Assembly (NCBI RefSeq): GCF_902859915.1 | Contig: NZ_CADIKK010000012.1 | Coordinates: 124,001-188,000, forward strand | Direction: 5' to 3' | Length of the DNA: 64,000 nt | DNA from: Paraburkholderia ultramafica | GTDB taxonomy: Bacteria > Pseudomonadota > Gammaproteobacteria > Burkholderiales > Burkholderiaceae | Part shown: piece after piece, positions 32,912 to 41,844 of the stretch | How the letters are laid out: each line of letters opens with the position of its first letter | How positions within the stretch are numbered: the first letter of the stretch is position 1 | The notes under the pieces: generated by a model | Told to the model about the DNA's origin: nothing | Databases searched by the model: none | Seen by the model: the letters and a program-made list of their open reading frames with translations, nothing else | Translations under genes and position numbers: made by a program

Positions 32912-33943
32912 TTACACCGTGAGGCGGGAAGATTGGGTGGCCTTGAGCACGTCCATCGTCATGACGTCCTCGACCTTCGGCTGATGGGTACGGAACTGAC
33001 CGAGCTGGCCAAACATCGTGAGCTGCTCCTCCCAGACCTTCGCGTCCATCGTGCCCCAACCTTGGGTTTTGGTGGTCTGGTCGAACGCGTAGCTCATCAG
33101 CGAATCGATCGCGACCCGCTCATCGGTACGGTTCAGATTCGGGTATTCCTTGACTAGCAGATCGACGGCCTGGTCACGATGCGCATTCGCGTAGGTCCAG
33201 CCGCGCGCCGTTGCCCGCAGAAAGCGCGCGACAGTGTCGGGATGATCCTTGAGTGTATCCGTCCTCGCGTAGTACGGCAGCGCATAGAGGCGCACACCTG
33301 TATCCCACAGACGCAAGTCGACACGTTCCGCGCCGAGCGGCTTGAGGGCCGTGGTGTTGGTTAGCCAGCCCGTCACCGCGTCGACCTGACCGCTCAGAAG
33401 CGGCATCATGTCAGCGCCGATCGGCACGATGTTGACCTGGCTCTCGGGGATCTTGTTCTTCGCCAGCAACGCCTTGAGGAGCACCATGCCCGTGGACTGG
33501 ATGCCGATGCGCTTGCCGATCATGTCGTGCGGCGTACGGATCGGATTCTTCGCAAGCGAAAAGAAACTATAAGGGTGCTGCTGAAGACCGACCGCGATGC
33601 ACTTGATCGGCAGACCCTCTGAGACCGCCAGCATGATCGATGGACTCGATGAAATTTCGCCGGCCTCGCACCGCCCCGAGGCGACGATCGCGACGCCATC
33701 GATGTTCGGTCCGCCGGGCTGGATATGGAAATCGATCCCCTCCTGCTCGTAGTAGCCGAGGCGTTTCGCCACCACTTCGCCGACCTGGTTGCCGCCCGGC
33801 ACCCAGCCGAGCTGCATGTTGACGGTTGTCCTGTCGCCCGCGAACGCACGCACCGAAAGCAGTGCACCCGTTGCGGCCATGCCGCCCGCCGCCAGTGTCA
33901 TCCGCAGCAGACGCCGGCGAGCGGCGTTCTCGATTTCTGACAT
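32912..33943 (-). CDS. ABC substrate-binding protein, SsuA/THI5-like
   Basis: A 343-residue periplasmic protein. A twin-arginine-like RRRLLRM motif precedes a hydrophobic stretch and AFA, suggesting export after Tat or Sec recognition. The mature part opens with TVNMQLGWVPGGNQVGEVVA and has the NMT1/THI5-like IGKRIGIQSTGMVLLKALLA segment near 135. It gives substrate specificity to the importer. It is the first gene of the operon, and its promoter must lie in 33944-34427. Confidence 0.9.
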   Translation of the reverse strand: MSEIENAARRRLLRMTLAAGGMAATGALLSVRAFAGDRTTVNMQLGWVPGGNQVGEVVAKRLGYYEQEGIDFHIQPGGPNIDGVAIVASGRCEAGEISSSPSIMLAVSEGLPIKCIAVGLQQHPYSFFSLAKNPIRTPHDMIGKRIGIQSTGMVLLKALLAKNKIPESQVNIVPIGADMMPLLSGQVDAVTGWLTNTTALKPLGAERVDLRLWDTGVRLYALPYYARTDTLKDHPDTVARFLRATARGWTYANAHRDQAVDLLVKEYPNLNRTDERVAIDSLMSYAFDQTTKTQGWGTMDAKVWEEQLTMFGQLGQFRTHQPKVEDVMTMDVLKATQSSRLTV

Positions 33944-34427
33944 CTCTATCTCCGAGGGTCCTTCATGGGTTCAAGGAATCTGGTCTTTTTTGTTCGCGGG
34001 GTTGCCGGTTGAACCCATTCTCAGCAGCCAAAAGTGTCCCCACAAGCATTAATTTTGACGCCCAGTGATGCCGAAATTAGAGCACTAATACGACGCACGA
34101 TCTGCGCGATAGCCGCGAAACCGTGCGCAATTCGTGCGCCTTTGGTGCATCGACGCGCGAAAAATTCGTTCACCGGGAGTCAAATTCAGTGCTAGGCGGC
34201 GCGAATTTTGTTCCGCAAGAATCTGCCCGAACACGGTGTAAGCGCAAATTTTTGCCCACCGGGTGACAGCCCGCGTTCACATTCAAGCCGCGGTGACGCA
34301 GGCGGACAGCGGAGCAGGATGAAGTTTGCAAAAGAGTCGTTCAGTCAACCGTTCACTTCGTGATCCTAATTCACCAAACGGTTCACATACTCATTTTCAC
34401 GTTTGCATGCAAGCACCCAGGGGAATC
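33944..34427 (+). other. 484-base divergent intergenic region, ABC operon and porin
   Basis: No gene was recognised. It must hold promoters for the minus-strand ABC/CoA operon and the plus-strand porin. The segment near 34045-34100 and the patch 34200-34260 are AT-richer than their surroundings. GTTCAC occurs repeatedly (34351-34390), with paired CCGTTCAC and CGGTTCAC copies before the porin; its meaning is unknown. Confidence 0.4.
34050..34089 (-). promoter_or_regulatory. candidate LysR-type binding site upstream of the ABC/CoA operon
   Basis: TAATTT (34050-34055) and AAATTA (34074-34079) form a six-base-arm inverted repeat, and ATTAG (34076-34080), AGCA, CTAAT (34085-34089) is a second dyad overlapping its right arm. 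Short AT-rich dyads of this spacing, containing T-N10/11-A, are usual for LysR recognition sites. The gene start at 33943 is about 110 bases away. Confidence 0.35.
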
Positions 34428-35555
34428 ATGAATCGACGTGTCTTTGTTGCCGCCGTAGCCGCACTTGCCTGCCAGGTCGCATCCGCCCAAAGCAGCGTGA
34501 CGCTGTATGGCCTGATCTCGACGGGCATCGTCTACGCGAACAATCAGAAAGGAACCGACAAGCAGGGGCACGCCACCTGGCAGTTCGCAAGCGGGCCGAT
34601 GCAGACGCCTCGCTGGGGCATGAAAGGCGTGGAAGATCTCGGCGGCGGCCTCGCGGCAATCTTCACGCTGGAAAGCGGCTACAACGTGGGCAACGGCACG
34701 ATGTCGCAAGGCGGGCGGTTATTCGGGCGGCAGGCTTTCGTCGGTCTATCGTCGAACAACTTCGGCACGGTGACATTTGGGCGCCAATACGACGAAGCCG
34801 TCACGCTGTGCGTGTTCTCGTCGGCGTGCCAGTTCGCGGCCTACGGCGCGCATATCGGCGACAATGACAACGTGTTCGACACCTTCCGCATCAACAACGC
34901 AGTGCAGTACAAGAGCGTCGAATACCGGGGCCTCCAGTTCGAAGGGCTGTACGGTTTTTCGAACAAGGCGGGCGGCTTCTCGGACAACAGTGCGTACAGC
35001 GCGGCCGCGCAGTACCGAAGCGGGCCGCTGTCGCTTGGGGTGGCATACCTTCAGGTCGACATGCCGAATGACCCCAACAATCCCAACGGCGCGGTGGTCG
35101 GCGACTACGGGTTTTCATCGCCGTTCGTGACGAATCCGGCTACCGCTTCCGGCGTGAGCAAGCAACGGATGTTCGGTGCGGGCGGCGCATGGGCGTTTGG
35201 ATCGGCGAAACTTTCGCTGCTCTATACCAACGTGCGATTCGAATATCTCGATGCCTCCCGTCTCACGCTTCAGAACGCCCAGATTTCACTGACCGATTAT
35301 GTGCGGCCTGATCTTTTGCTCGGCGCCGCGTACATCTTCACGACCGGACAATATCACCCGCAGGACAATAGTCCGAAGTGGCATCAGGTGAACGCCGGTG
35401 TCGACTACCTGCTCAGCAAGAGGACCGATCTGTTCCTTGTCGGCATTTATCAGAAGGCAGCCGGCGACGCGCAGTACGCGCAGATTTACACGCTATCGCC
35501 GTCCACCACCAAGACGCAGGTTTCCGCTGTGATCGGCTTGCGGCATAAGTGGTGA
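34428..35555 (+). CDS. general porin, OmpC-like beta-proteobacterial type
   Basis: A 375-residue outer-membrane porin. The signal peptide is residues 1-20 (VAAVAALACQVASAQ), followed by SSVTLYGLISTGIVYANN, the family opening strand, and RWGMKGVEDLGGGLAAIFTLE near 65. It ends IGLRHKW, with Trp in place of the usual terminal Phe. I use the ATG at 34428 (AGGGG upstream) rather than codons further 5'. It diverges from the ABC/CoA operon and may admit its substrate. Confidence 0.92.
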   Translation: MNRRVFVAAVAALACQVASAQSSVTLYGLISTGIVYANNQKGTDKQGHATWQFASGPMQTPRWGMKGVEDLGGGLAAIFTLESGYNVGNGTMSQGGRLFGRQAFVGLSSNNFGTVTFGRQYDEAVTLCVFSSACQFAAYGAHIGDNDNVFDTFRINNAVQYKSVEYRGLQFEGLYGFSNKAGGFSDNSAYSAAAQYRSGPLSLGVAYLQVDMPNDPNNPNGAVVGDYGFSSPFVTNPATASGVSKQRMFGAGGAWAFGSAKLSLLYTNVRFEYLDASRLTLQNAQISLTDYVRPDLLLGAAYIFTTGQYHPQDNSPKWHQVNAGVDYLLSKRTDLFLVGIYQKAAGDAQYAQIYTLSPSTTKTQVSAVIGLRHKW

Positions 35556-35578
35556 GCTTTAGACCAACGGAAAACGGC

Positions 35579-37237
35579 TCAGGCGAATGACGATCCGTTG
35601 GGCTTTTTGCTCCCAGCAGCAGGAGCGAGATAGTGTCGAACCACGGGCGGAGCATCACCGACGTGGAACGCAAGAGCCTGTTGCTGGACATCGCGGTCCG
35701 CGACCGTCGAACGCTCATGCTGGCGCAGGTGCTCGAGCCACGACGCAACGAGGAAATATTCCAGAAAACGACCCGGCTGCGCAGCGTCCTCGAAGAGTCC
35801 CCACGCGTAGGCCCCATCGCGCCGGCGTGCCTCGCTCAGTTGATCGAGCGTCGCAACGAACTCGGCTGATTGCGACGTGTCGATGTGGTAATCGATCGTC
35901 ACCATCACCGGACCGCGGTCGTGGCTCATCGACGCATCGACGACGGGCGCGGGCCAGTGCATCGAAGGCGCAAGACCGCCGGAATCGCCTTGCTGCAACT
36001 TGAAGCGCCATGTCAGTGGAATCGCGAGCAAGGCGCCCGCGCTCGCGGCGAAGAGCGCCGCCGGAATGCCGAGATGACTCGCCACCTGTCCCCACACAAG
36101 GCTGCCGGCACTCATCGAGCCGAAGAACACTGTCACAAAAATCGAGAGTCCGCGCGCCCGCACCCACTGCGGCAGGCTCACCTGAGCGGACACGTTGAGC
36201 GTGGTTAGCACGGCAATCCACGACGCGCCCGCGATGAAGCTCGCCGCCGCTGCCACCACCGGGTTGCGCACGGTGGCGAACGCGAGCAGCGTGAGCACCG
36301 TGCCGATGGTGCCAAGCGCGACGACGCGGTCGGAACGGAGCGAGCGGCGCAACGCGGGCAGAATCAATGCTCCGAGGACAGCACCCACGCCGACGCTCGC
36401 GAGCAGGACGCCATAGAGCTGGGCACCGCCGCCGAGCACCGTACGCGCAATCAGCGGCAACATCGCCCAGTACGCGCTTGCGAAGAGGAAGAAGGCAGCG
36501 GCGCGCGTCAACGTGGACTTCAGGGGACGACTGTGCCACGCATATCGGACGCCTGCGGCCATCGCGCCCAACAGGTCCTCGGGTGGCAACTTTCGCTCCG
36601 TGCCCGCCTGAGGTCGCCACCAGAGGAGCGCGGCGACCACCAGCGTGTAGCTCACTGCGTTGATGAGAAACGGGGCTGCCTGCCCAATGGCCGTGATGAT
36701 GTAGCCTGCAAGGGCCGGACCGATCGCGCGGCTGATGTTGACGCCCACGCTGTTGGTCGCCACTGCCTGCTGCAACGTGTCACGCGGCACGAGATCGGGC
36801 ACGATCGCCTGCCAGGCGGGCATCGTAATCGCAGCGCCCACACCCATTGCGAACGTGAAGCAAAGCAGCAGTAGTGGACTGGCCGCGCCGAGGTAGACGA
36901 CGATGCCGAGCGCAGCCGCGACGACACCCAGCACGAACTGCACGATGACCAACATCCTGCGCCGGTCGGCGATGTCGGCGAGCGCGCCGGCCGGAAGCGC
37001 CAGCAGGAATACCGGCAACGTGGTAGCCGTCTGCACGAGGGCCACCCAAACCGGCGAAGGCGACATGCCAGTCATCAGCCAGCCGGCTCCGACGTCATGC
37101 ATCCAGGTGCCGATATTGGAGAGCACCGTGGCAAGCCACAGTACGGTGAATGCCCTATATGCGAAAGCAGAGCGCGGTGCGACCGGCCTGCCGGGCGCCG
37201 TGCCCGTCGGGTCGGGTGTGGCTTTGCCGTCCTTCAA
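35579..37237 (-). CDS. MFS transporter with C-terminal monooxygenase-like domain
   Basis: A 552-residue protein. Residues about 20-415 are a 12-helix MFS_3 carrier (EntS-like; GTWMHDVGAGWLM near 45, GALADIADRRRML near 85). Residues about 440-535 form a separate soluble domain (VMVTIDYHIDTSQSAEFVAT onward) like antibiotic-biosynthesis-monooxygenase/dimeric ferredoxin-fold domains. The start is a TTG at 37237 with GGAG upstream. It lies 24 bases from the porin end, convergent. Substrate unknown. Confidence 0.85.
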   Translation of the reverse strand: MKDGKATPDPTGTAPGRPVAPRSAFAYRAFTVLWLATVLSNIGTWMHDVGAGWLMTGMSPSPVWVALVQTATTLPVFLLALPAGALADIADRRRMLVIVQFVLGVVAAALGIVVYLGAASPLLLLCFTFAMGVGAAITMPAWQAIVPDLVPRDTLQQAVATNSVGVNISRAIGPALAGYIITAIGQAAPFLINAVSYTLVVAALLWWRPQAGTERKLPPEDLLGAMAAGVRYAWHSRPLKSTLTRAAAFFLFASAYWAMLPLIARTVLGGGAQLYGVLLASVGVGAVLGALILPALRRSLRSDRVVALGTIGTVLTLLAFATVRNPVVAAAASFIAGASWIAVLTTLNVSAQVSLPQWVRARGLSIFVTVFFGSMSAGSLVWGQVASHLGIPAALFAASAGALLAIPLTWRFKLQQGDSGGLAPSMHWPAPVVDASMSHDRGPVMVTIDYHIDTSQSAEFVATLDQLSEARRRDGAYAWGLFEDAAQPGRFLEYFLVASWLEHLRQHERSTVADRDVQQQALAFHVGDAPPVVRHYLAPAAGSKKPNGSSFA

Positions 37238-37366
37238 TCATTGCTCCGGGTTTCCGGGACCTTGACGCGCTTAGGGCGAATCTCCGCAACAAGGCCCTGT
37301 CGGATCGAGACACGCGCCAACGAAAGCCCGATACAACGGGGCACGGTGGCGCGCATCCGCCACCGA

Positions 37367-38053
37367 TTACCTGGCGGGCACGGCTGCAAGTACCTCATGC
37401 TCGCTCGCGGTCCGCTGCTTCGCCTTGTGGACCATCGTATAGGCGTAGTCCACGCCCATGCCGTATGCTCCCGAATGCTCCTTGACGATGGCCATCACCG
37501 CGTCGTAGGTCTCCTTGCGCGCCCAGTCGCGTTGCCATTCGAGCAGCACCTGTTGCCACGTCACCGGCACGGCGCCCGCCTGGATCATGCGTTGCATCGC
37601 AAAGTCGTGCGCGTCTTTCGACGTGCCGCCCGACGCATCCGCCACCATGTAGATTTCGTAGTCGCCCTCACCCATTGCGCACAAGGCGAACGAGTTGTTG
37701 CAGACCTCGGTCCACAGGCCCGAAACCACCACCTTCTTGCGCCCGTTCGCGGCCAGCGCGTCGCGCACCTTCTGATCGTCCCATGAGTTCATCGACGTGC
37801 GTTCGAGCAGTTTGTGCCCCGGAAAGACGTCGAGCAGTTCAGGATAAGTGAATCCGGAGAAGCTCTCGCTCTCCACCGTCGTAATGATGGTAGGAATATT
37901 GAAGACCTTTGCGGCCTTGGCGAGGCCGACCACATTGTTCTTGAGCACCTGGCGGTCCATCGACTGAACGCCGAATGCCATTTGTGGCTGCTGGTCGATG
38001 AAGATCATCTGGCAGTTCTGAGGCGTCAGGACTTCGAGTTTGGGATTGCTCAT
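37367..38053 (-). CDS. isochorismatase-family hydrolase, YcaC-like
   Basis: A 228-residue cysteine hydrolase. The catalytic set is visible: Asp in MIFIDQQPQMAF near residue 20, and Cys in GLWTEVCNNSFAL near 118, with the cis-peptide preceding it. Length and the C-terminal extension fit the YcaC group, whose substrate is not established. The start at 38053 has a GGGGG-type box just upstream. It diverges from the XapX/amidohydrolase pair. Confidence 0.88.
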   Translation of the reverse strand: MSNPKLEVLTPQNCQMIFIDQQPQMAFGVQSMDRQVLKNNVVGLAKAAKVFNIPTIITTVESESFSGFTYPELLDVFPGHKLLERTSMNSWDDQKVRDALAANGRKKVVVSGLWTEVCNNSFALCAMGEGDYEIYMVADASGGTSKDAHDFAMQRMIQAGAVPVTWQQVLLEWQRDWARKETYDAVMAIVKEHSGAYGMGVDYAYTMVHKAKQRTASEHEVLAAVPAR

Positions 38054-38640
38054 CGCGGAACCCCCATCCATGGAAGAAAGAGTGAATGTCACCATCCGAT
38101 CAGGCGACACGACACAACCACAGCGGCAAAGACAGGCTACCCCGGCGTCGCGCGCTACATGACCCATTCCTGCTACAGGCAGCCCACGATCAAGACTAGA
38201 AAGCCGCCGGAAAAAAGGCAAGCCATTCGCTGCAACATGGGATCCTGCATGCCCCCGGCGACTGATCGAAGACATCGACTGCTACGCCGCAAACGAAAAA
38301 GAAGTTTTCCTTGACTATTCCCTTGCAATGCCATAGGGATCGCCCTTCGATGGTCTTGACCACACGATCAACGCAGGCGATGCCATCGCCTGCATTTACT
38401 CAGGTCACTCTCTGGCGACCATCTTCCAGATTTTCCGCCTATCATTCATGCTGCAATCAAGGCATCGCGGACGGGGCTCGCGCTTCGCATGAACCCTCTT
38501 CCATCGCTGCCGTCCGCCCGTCCGCCGTTGCTTCTCCTGATCCGTTCAACTCGCTGTCGTGCTGTCGTACCAAGCCGTCGTCTCGTTCGATCACGTGCGC
38601 TCCCTGTTCTTCAGAGGCGCAACATCAAGGGGTCAAGCCG
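38054..38640 (+). other. 587-base divergent intergenic region
   Basis: No gene was recognised between the YcaC-like hydrolase and xapX. A frame open upstream of xapX (from 38311) is Ser/Arg/Pro-rich and unlike a protein. TTGACT at 38311-38316 is the only good -35-like hexamer; a matching -10 is weak. Promoters for both directions are expected here. Confidence 0.4.
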
Positions 38641-38931
38641 ATGAAAATGTATATCTTCTCCCTTCTCGCCGGCCTTCTTGTCGGCTTCATCTACAGCCTG
38701 ATCCAGGTACGCTCGCCGGCGCCTCCGCTCGTTGCGCTCGTAGGGCTGCTCGGCATTCTCGCGGGCGAACAGATCATCCCGGTCGGCAAGCAGATGCTGG
38801 CGGGAAGTGGATTTCATACCGCCTGGCAAGAGTCGAAGTGCAACCAGCACATGTTCGGCACGCTGCCCGGCCGCAATGCTGGCGAGCCGAAAGGTGTCGC
38901 CTCCGCGAATGCACCGGAGAAACGCTCATGA
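38641..38931 (+). CDS. XapX domain protein
   Basis: A 96-residue protein. The N-terminal XapX domain has two hydrophobic segments, FSLLAGLLVGFIYSLIQV and LVALVGLLGILAGEQIIP, joined by RSPAPP, the family signature. Function is unknown. The C-terminal 40 residues are polar. It overlaps the amidohydrolase start by ATGA, a pairing often kept in Burkholderiaceae, so the two products probably act together. Confidence 0.88.
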   Translation: MKMYIFSLLAGLLVGFIYSLIQVRSPAPPLVALVGLLGILAGEQIIPVGKQMLAGSGFHTAWQESKCNQHMFGTLPGRNAGEPKGVASANAPEKRS

Positions 38932-40808
38932 GCACTTCTACGACGAAAGGCCCCGCTCTGATTCTTCATCACGGTCGCTTCACAACGCTCGACAGACGCA
39001 ACCCGCAAGCGGAAGCGGTTGCGATCCGGGACGGGGTGTTCACCGCCGTGGGAAGCGACGCTGAGATCCTGCCGCTTGCGGGCGACGCCACGCAGATGAT
39101 CGATCTCAAAGGTAAACGCGTGCTACCGGGCCTGATCGACAATCATCTGCATATCATTCGGGGCGGCCTGAACTTCAATATGGAACTGCGCTGGGACGGC
39201 GTGCAGTCGCTCGCCACCGCGATGGACATGCTCAGGCGTCAGGTGGCTGTCACGCCAGCGCCGCAATGGGTGCGCGTAGTGGGCGGCTTCACGGAACATC
39301 AGTTCGCCGAAAAGCGCCTGCCGACAATCGAGGAAATCAACGCGATCGCGCCCGACACGCCGGTCTTCATCCTGCATCTTTACGACCGCGCAATACTCAA
39401 CGCCGCAGCGCTGCGCGTGGTGGGCTACACGAAGGAAACGCCCGAGCCGCCGGGCGGCGAAATCGTGCGCGATGCCGAGGGCAACCCCACCGGTCTCCTG
39501 CTCGCGAAGCCCAATGCCGCCATCCTGTACGCAACGCTGGCGAAGGGTCCAAAGCTACCGTTCGAATACCAGATCAATTCCACGCGTCACTTCATGCGCG
39601 AACTGAACCGCCTCGGCGTGACGGGTGCGATCGACGCCGGTGGCGGCTTCCAGAACTATCCGGAAGATTATGCGGTGATCCAGAAGCTTTCCGACGAAGG
39701 CCAGCTCACCATCCGTCTTGCGTACAACCTCTTCACGCAGAAGCCGAAAGCCGAGAAGGAAGACTTCCTGAACTGGACACAAACCTCGAGGTACAAACAG
39801 GGCACCGACTATTTCAGGCACAACGGCGCGGGTGAAATGCTCGTCTTTTCGGCCGCCGATTTCGAGGACTTCCGCCAGCCGCGCCCCGACATGCCGGGCG
39901 AGATGGAAAGCGAACTGGAAGAGGTGGTGCGCATCCTCGCGCAGAACCGCTGGCCGTGGCGCCTGCATGCCACTTACGACGAAACCATCAGCCGCGCGCT
40001 CGACGTGTTCGAGCGCGTGAACCGCGAGACGCCGCTCGCGGGCCTGAACTGGTTCTTCGACCACGCCGAAACGATCTCCGAGCGCTCGATGGATCGCATC
40101 GCCACACTCGGCGGCGGCATTGCAGTGCAGCATCGTATGGCGTACCAGGGCGAGTACTTCGTTGAGCGTTACGGCGCGCAGGCAGCCGAAGGCACGCCGC
40201 CCGTCGCGCGGATGCTCGAGAAAGGCGTCAAGGTGTCGGCCGGCACCGATGCGACGCGCGTCGCTTCGTACAACCCGTGGGTGTCGCTTGCCTGGCTCGT
40301 CACGGGCAAAACGGTGGCGGGCATGAGGCTCTACCCGCAACGCAACTGCATCGATCGCGAAACGGCGCTGCGCATGTGGACGGAGAACGTCACCTGGTTT
40401 TCGAATGAAGAAGGCAAGAAAGGACGCATCGAAAGTGGCCTGTTCGCCGATCTGATCGTCCCTGACCGCGACTTTATGTCGTGCCCTGACGCCGATATCT
40501 CCGACACGACGTCGACGCTTACGGTCGTCGGCGGCAAAGTCGTGTTCGCGTCCGGCCCCTTCGCGGAACTCGATACGCCGATACCGCCTGCGATGCCCGA
40601 CTGGTCTCCGGTACGCACGTTCGGCGGATATGCTGCCTGGGGCAACGCGGGCGCGCCGCTGCAACGCAGCGCGGTGCAACTTTGCGCATGCGCGAGCCCT
40701 TGCGGACTGCATGGTCACGCCCACGCCAAGGCATGGTCGAGCACGCTGCCCGTGTCCGACCTGAGGGGCTTCTGGGGCGCCCTGGGATGCGCCTGCTGGG
40801 CGGTCTAG
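38928..40808 (+). CDS. YtcJ-like amidohydrolase
   Basis: A 626-residue metal-dependent hydrolase of the Amidohydro_3 group. The metal ligands HLH are in LPGLIDNHLHI near residue 73; later ligands are in WRLHATYDE near 350 and SAGTDATRVASYNPW near 440. It likely cleaves an amide, ester or imine substrate. The last 50 residues contain a Cys/His-rich run (LCACASPCGLHGHAHAKAW) outside the barrel. It is coupled to xapX upstream. Confidence 0.88.
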   Translation: MSTSTTKGPALILHHGRFTTLDRRNPQAEAVAIRDGVFTAVGSDAEILPLAGDATQMIDLKGKRVLPGLIDNHLHIIRGGLNFNMELRWDGVQSLATAMDMLRRQVAVTPAPQWVRVVGGFTEHQFAEKRLPTIEEINAIAPDTPVFILHLYDRAILNAAALRVVGYTKETPEPPGGEIVRDAEGNPTGLLLAKPNAAILYATLAKGPKLPFEYQINSTRHFMRELNRLGVTGAIDAGGGFQNYPEDYAVIQKLSDEGQLTIRLAYNLFTQKPKAEKEDFLNWTQTSRYKQGTDYFRHNGAGEMLVFSAADFEDFRQPRPDMPGEMESELEEVVRILAQNRWPWRLHATYDETISRALDVFERVNRETPLAGLNWFFDHAETISERSMDRIATLGGGIAVQHRMAYQGEYFVERYGAQAAEGTPPVARMLEKGVKVSAGTDATRVASYNPWVSLAWLVTGKTVAGMRLYPQRNCIDRETALRMWTENVTWFSNEEGKKGRIESGLFADLIVPDRDFMSCPDADISDTTSTLTVVGGKVVFASGPFAELDTPIPPAMPDWSPVRTFGGYAAWGNAGAPLQRSAVQLCACASPCGLHGHAHAKAWSSTLPVSDLRGFWGALGCACWAV

Positions 40809-40905
40809 ATGGACTTTGGCGGGAACGGTCGCGTTCGCCCTCGATGCGGGCTTGTGCTTCGCGCCCGCCTCCTGCGCTTACCTTCACTCAAACGGAAAAC
40901 CAACG

Positions 40906-41823
40906 ATGCGCACACCCGTCGTCACTGCTGCGTTCGTCAGCGCCATGGTGTTCGGCACTTGCGCCGCAACCTTGCCCGCGCTGGTACTCGCCCGCGAGGC
41001 CACGGCGACGCCGGCCGTCGCCGTGGCGCCGCAATACGGCACGACGCATGTCTACGTCGCGCCGGAAGACGTCGATCGTTTTGCTGCGAGCTTCGTTGCA
41101 ACCTTCGGCGGCCAGAGCACGAAGCAGGTCGTCGCGACAGTCACGCCGACGCCGAGCAGCACGACATCGCAACTGTTGCAGACACCGGCCGGCACGGTGT
41201 CGCTCTTCGGCTTCAGCACGCCGGTGCCTTATCCCTTCGGCCTGGAACGCAACGGCGTTCTCGTGAGCGATATGGACGCCGCCGTCCGCGCGGCGCAGGC
41301 GGCGGGCGCGAGCGTAGTCGTCGCTCCGTTCCCCGATCCGATTGGCCGCGACGCGGTCATCCAGTGGCCCGGCGGCATCAACATGCAGATCTACTGGCAC
41401 ACGACGAAGCCCGCCTACGCGCCCTTCAGCACCGTACCCGAGAATCGCGTGTACGTGCCAGCCGATCGCGTGGCGTCGTTCGTGCGCGGCTTCCTCGCGT
41501 TTTCGCACGGGCGGGTTGAATCCGAAAACGCACGCGCGCCTGGCGTCGAGATCGGGCGCCCGAACGACACTTATCGGCGCATCCGCATATCGTCTGCCTT
41601 CGGCAGGATGGCCGTGCTCGTCACCGACGGACACCTGCCCTACCCGTACGGTTACGAGATGACCGGATACGAAGTCGCCAATCTCACCGACACGCTCGAC
41701 AAGGCCAGGGCAGCCGGCGTGCGCATACTCGTCGAGCCTTACCGCAGCGAGGGACGGGAAGCTGCCATCGTGCAGTTTCCCGGCGGGTACATCGCGGAGA
41801 TTCACGCGCCGGTCAGCCAGTAG
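40906..41823 (+). CDS. exported VOC (glyoxalase-fold) protein
   Basis: A 305-residue protein with a signal peptide (about residues 1-29, ending ALVLARE) and two VOC-fold halves, about 45-165 (GTTHVYVAPEDVDRFAASFV) and 175-300 (ENRVYVPADRVASFVRGFLA). Each half ends with a WPGGINMQIYW or FPGGYIAEIHA strand. Periplasmic VOC proteins of this sort have no assigned reaction. It lies between the amidohydrolase and a beta-barrel protein on the same strand. The start at 40906 is chosen because the signal peptide begins there. Confidence 0.78.
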   Translation: MRTPVVTAAFVSAMVFGTCAATLPALVLAREATATPAVAVAPQYGTTHVYVAPEDVDRFAASFVATFGGQSTKQVVATVTPTPSSTTSQLLQTPAGTVSLFGFSTPVPYPFGLERNGVLVSDMDAAVRAAQAAGASVVVAPFPDPIGRDAVIQWPGGINMQIYWHTTKPAYAPFSTVPENRVYVPADRVASFVRGFLAFSHGRVESENARAPGVEIGRPNDTYRRIRISSAFGRMAVLVTDGHLPYPYGYEMTGYEVANLTDTLDKARAAGVRILVEPYRSEGREAAIVQFPGGYIAEIHAPVSQ

Positions 41824-41844
41824 CGCGGTCGAGGGGCAAAAGTA

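Noticed and set aside
34351..34390. GTTCAC repeats before the porin as a defined operator
   Set aside because: Copies are short, unevenly spaced and occur by chance easily; no dyad symmetry.
39555..40724. 389-residue open minus-strand frame
   Set aside because: Antisense to the amidohydrolase; no family features.
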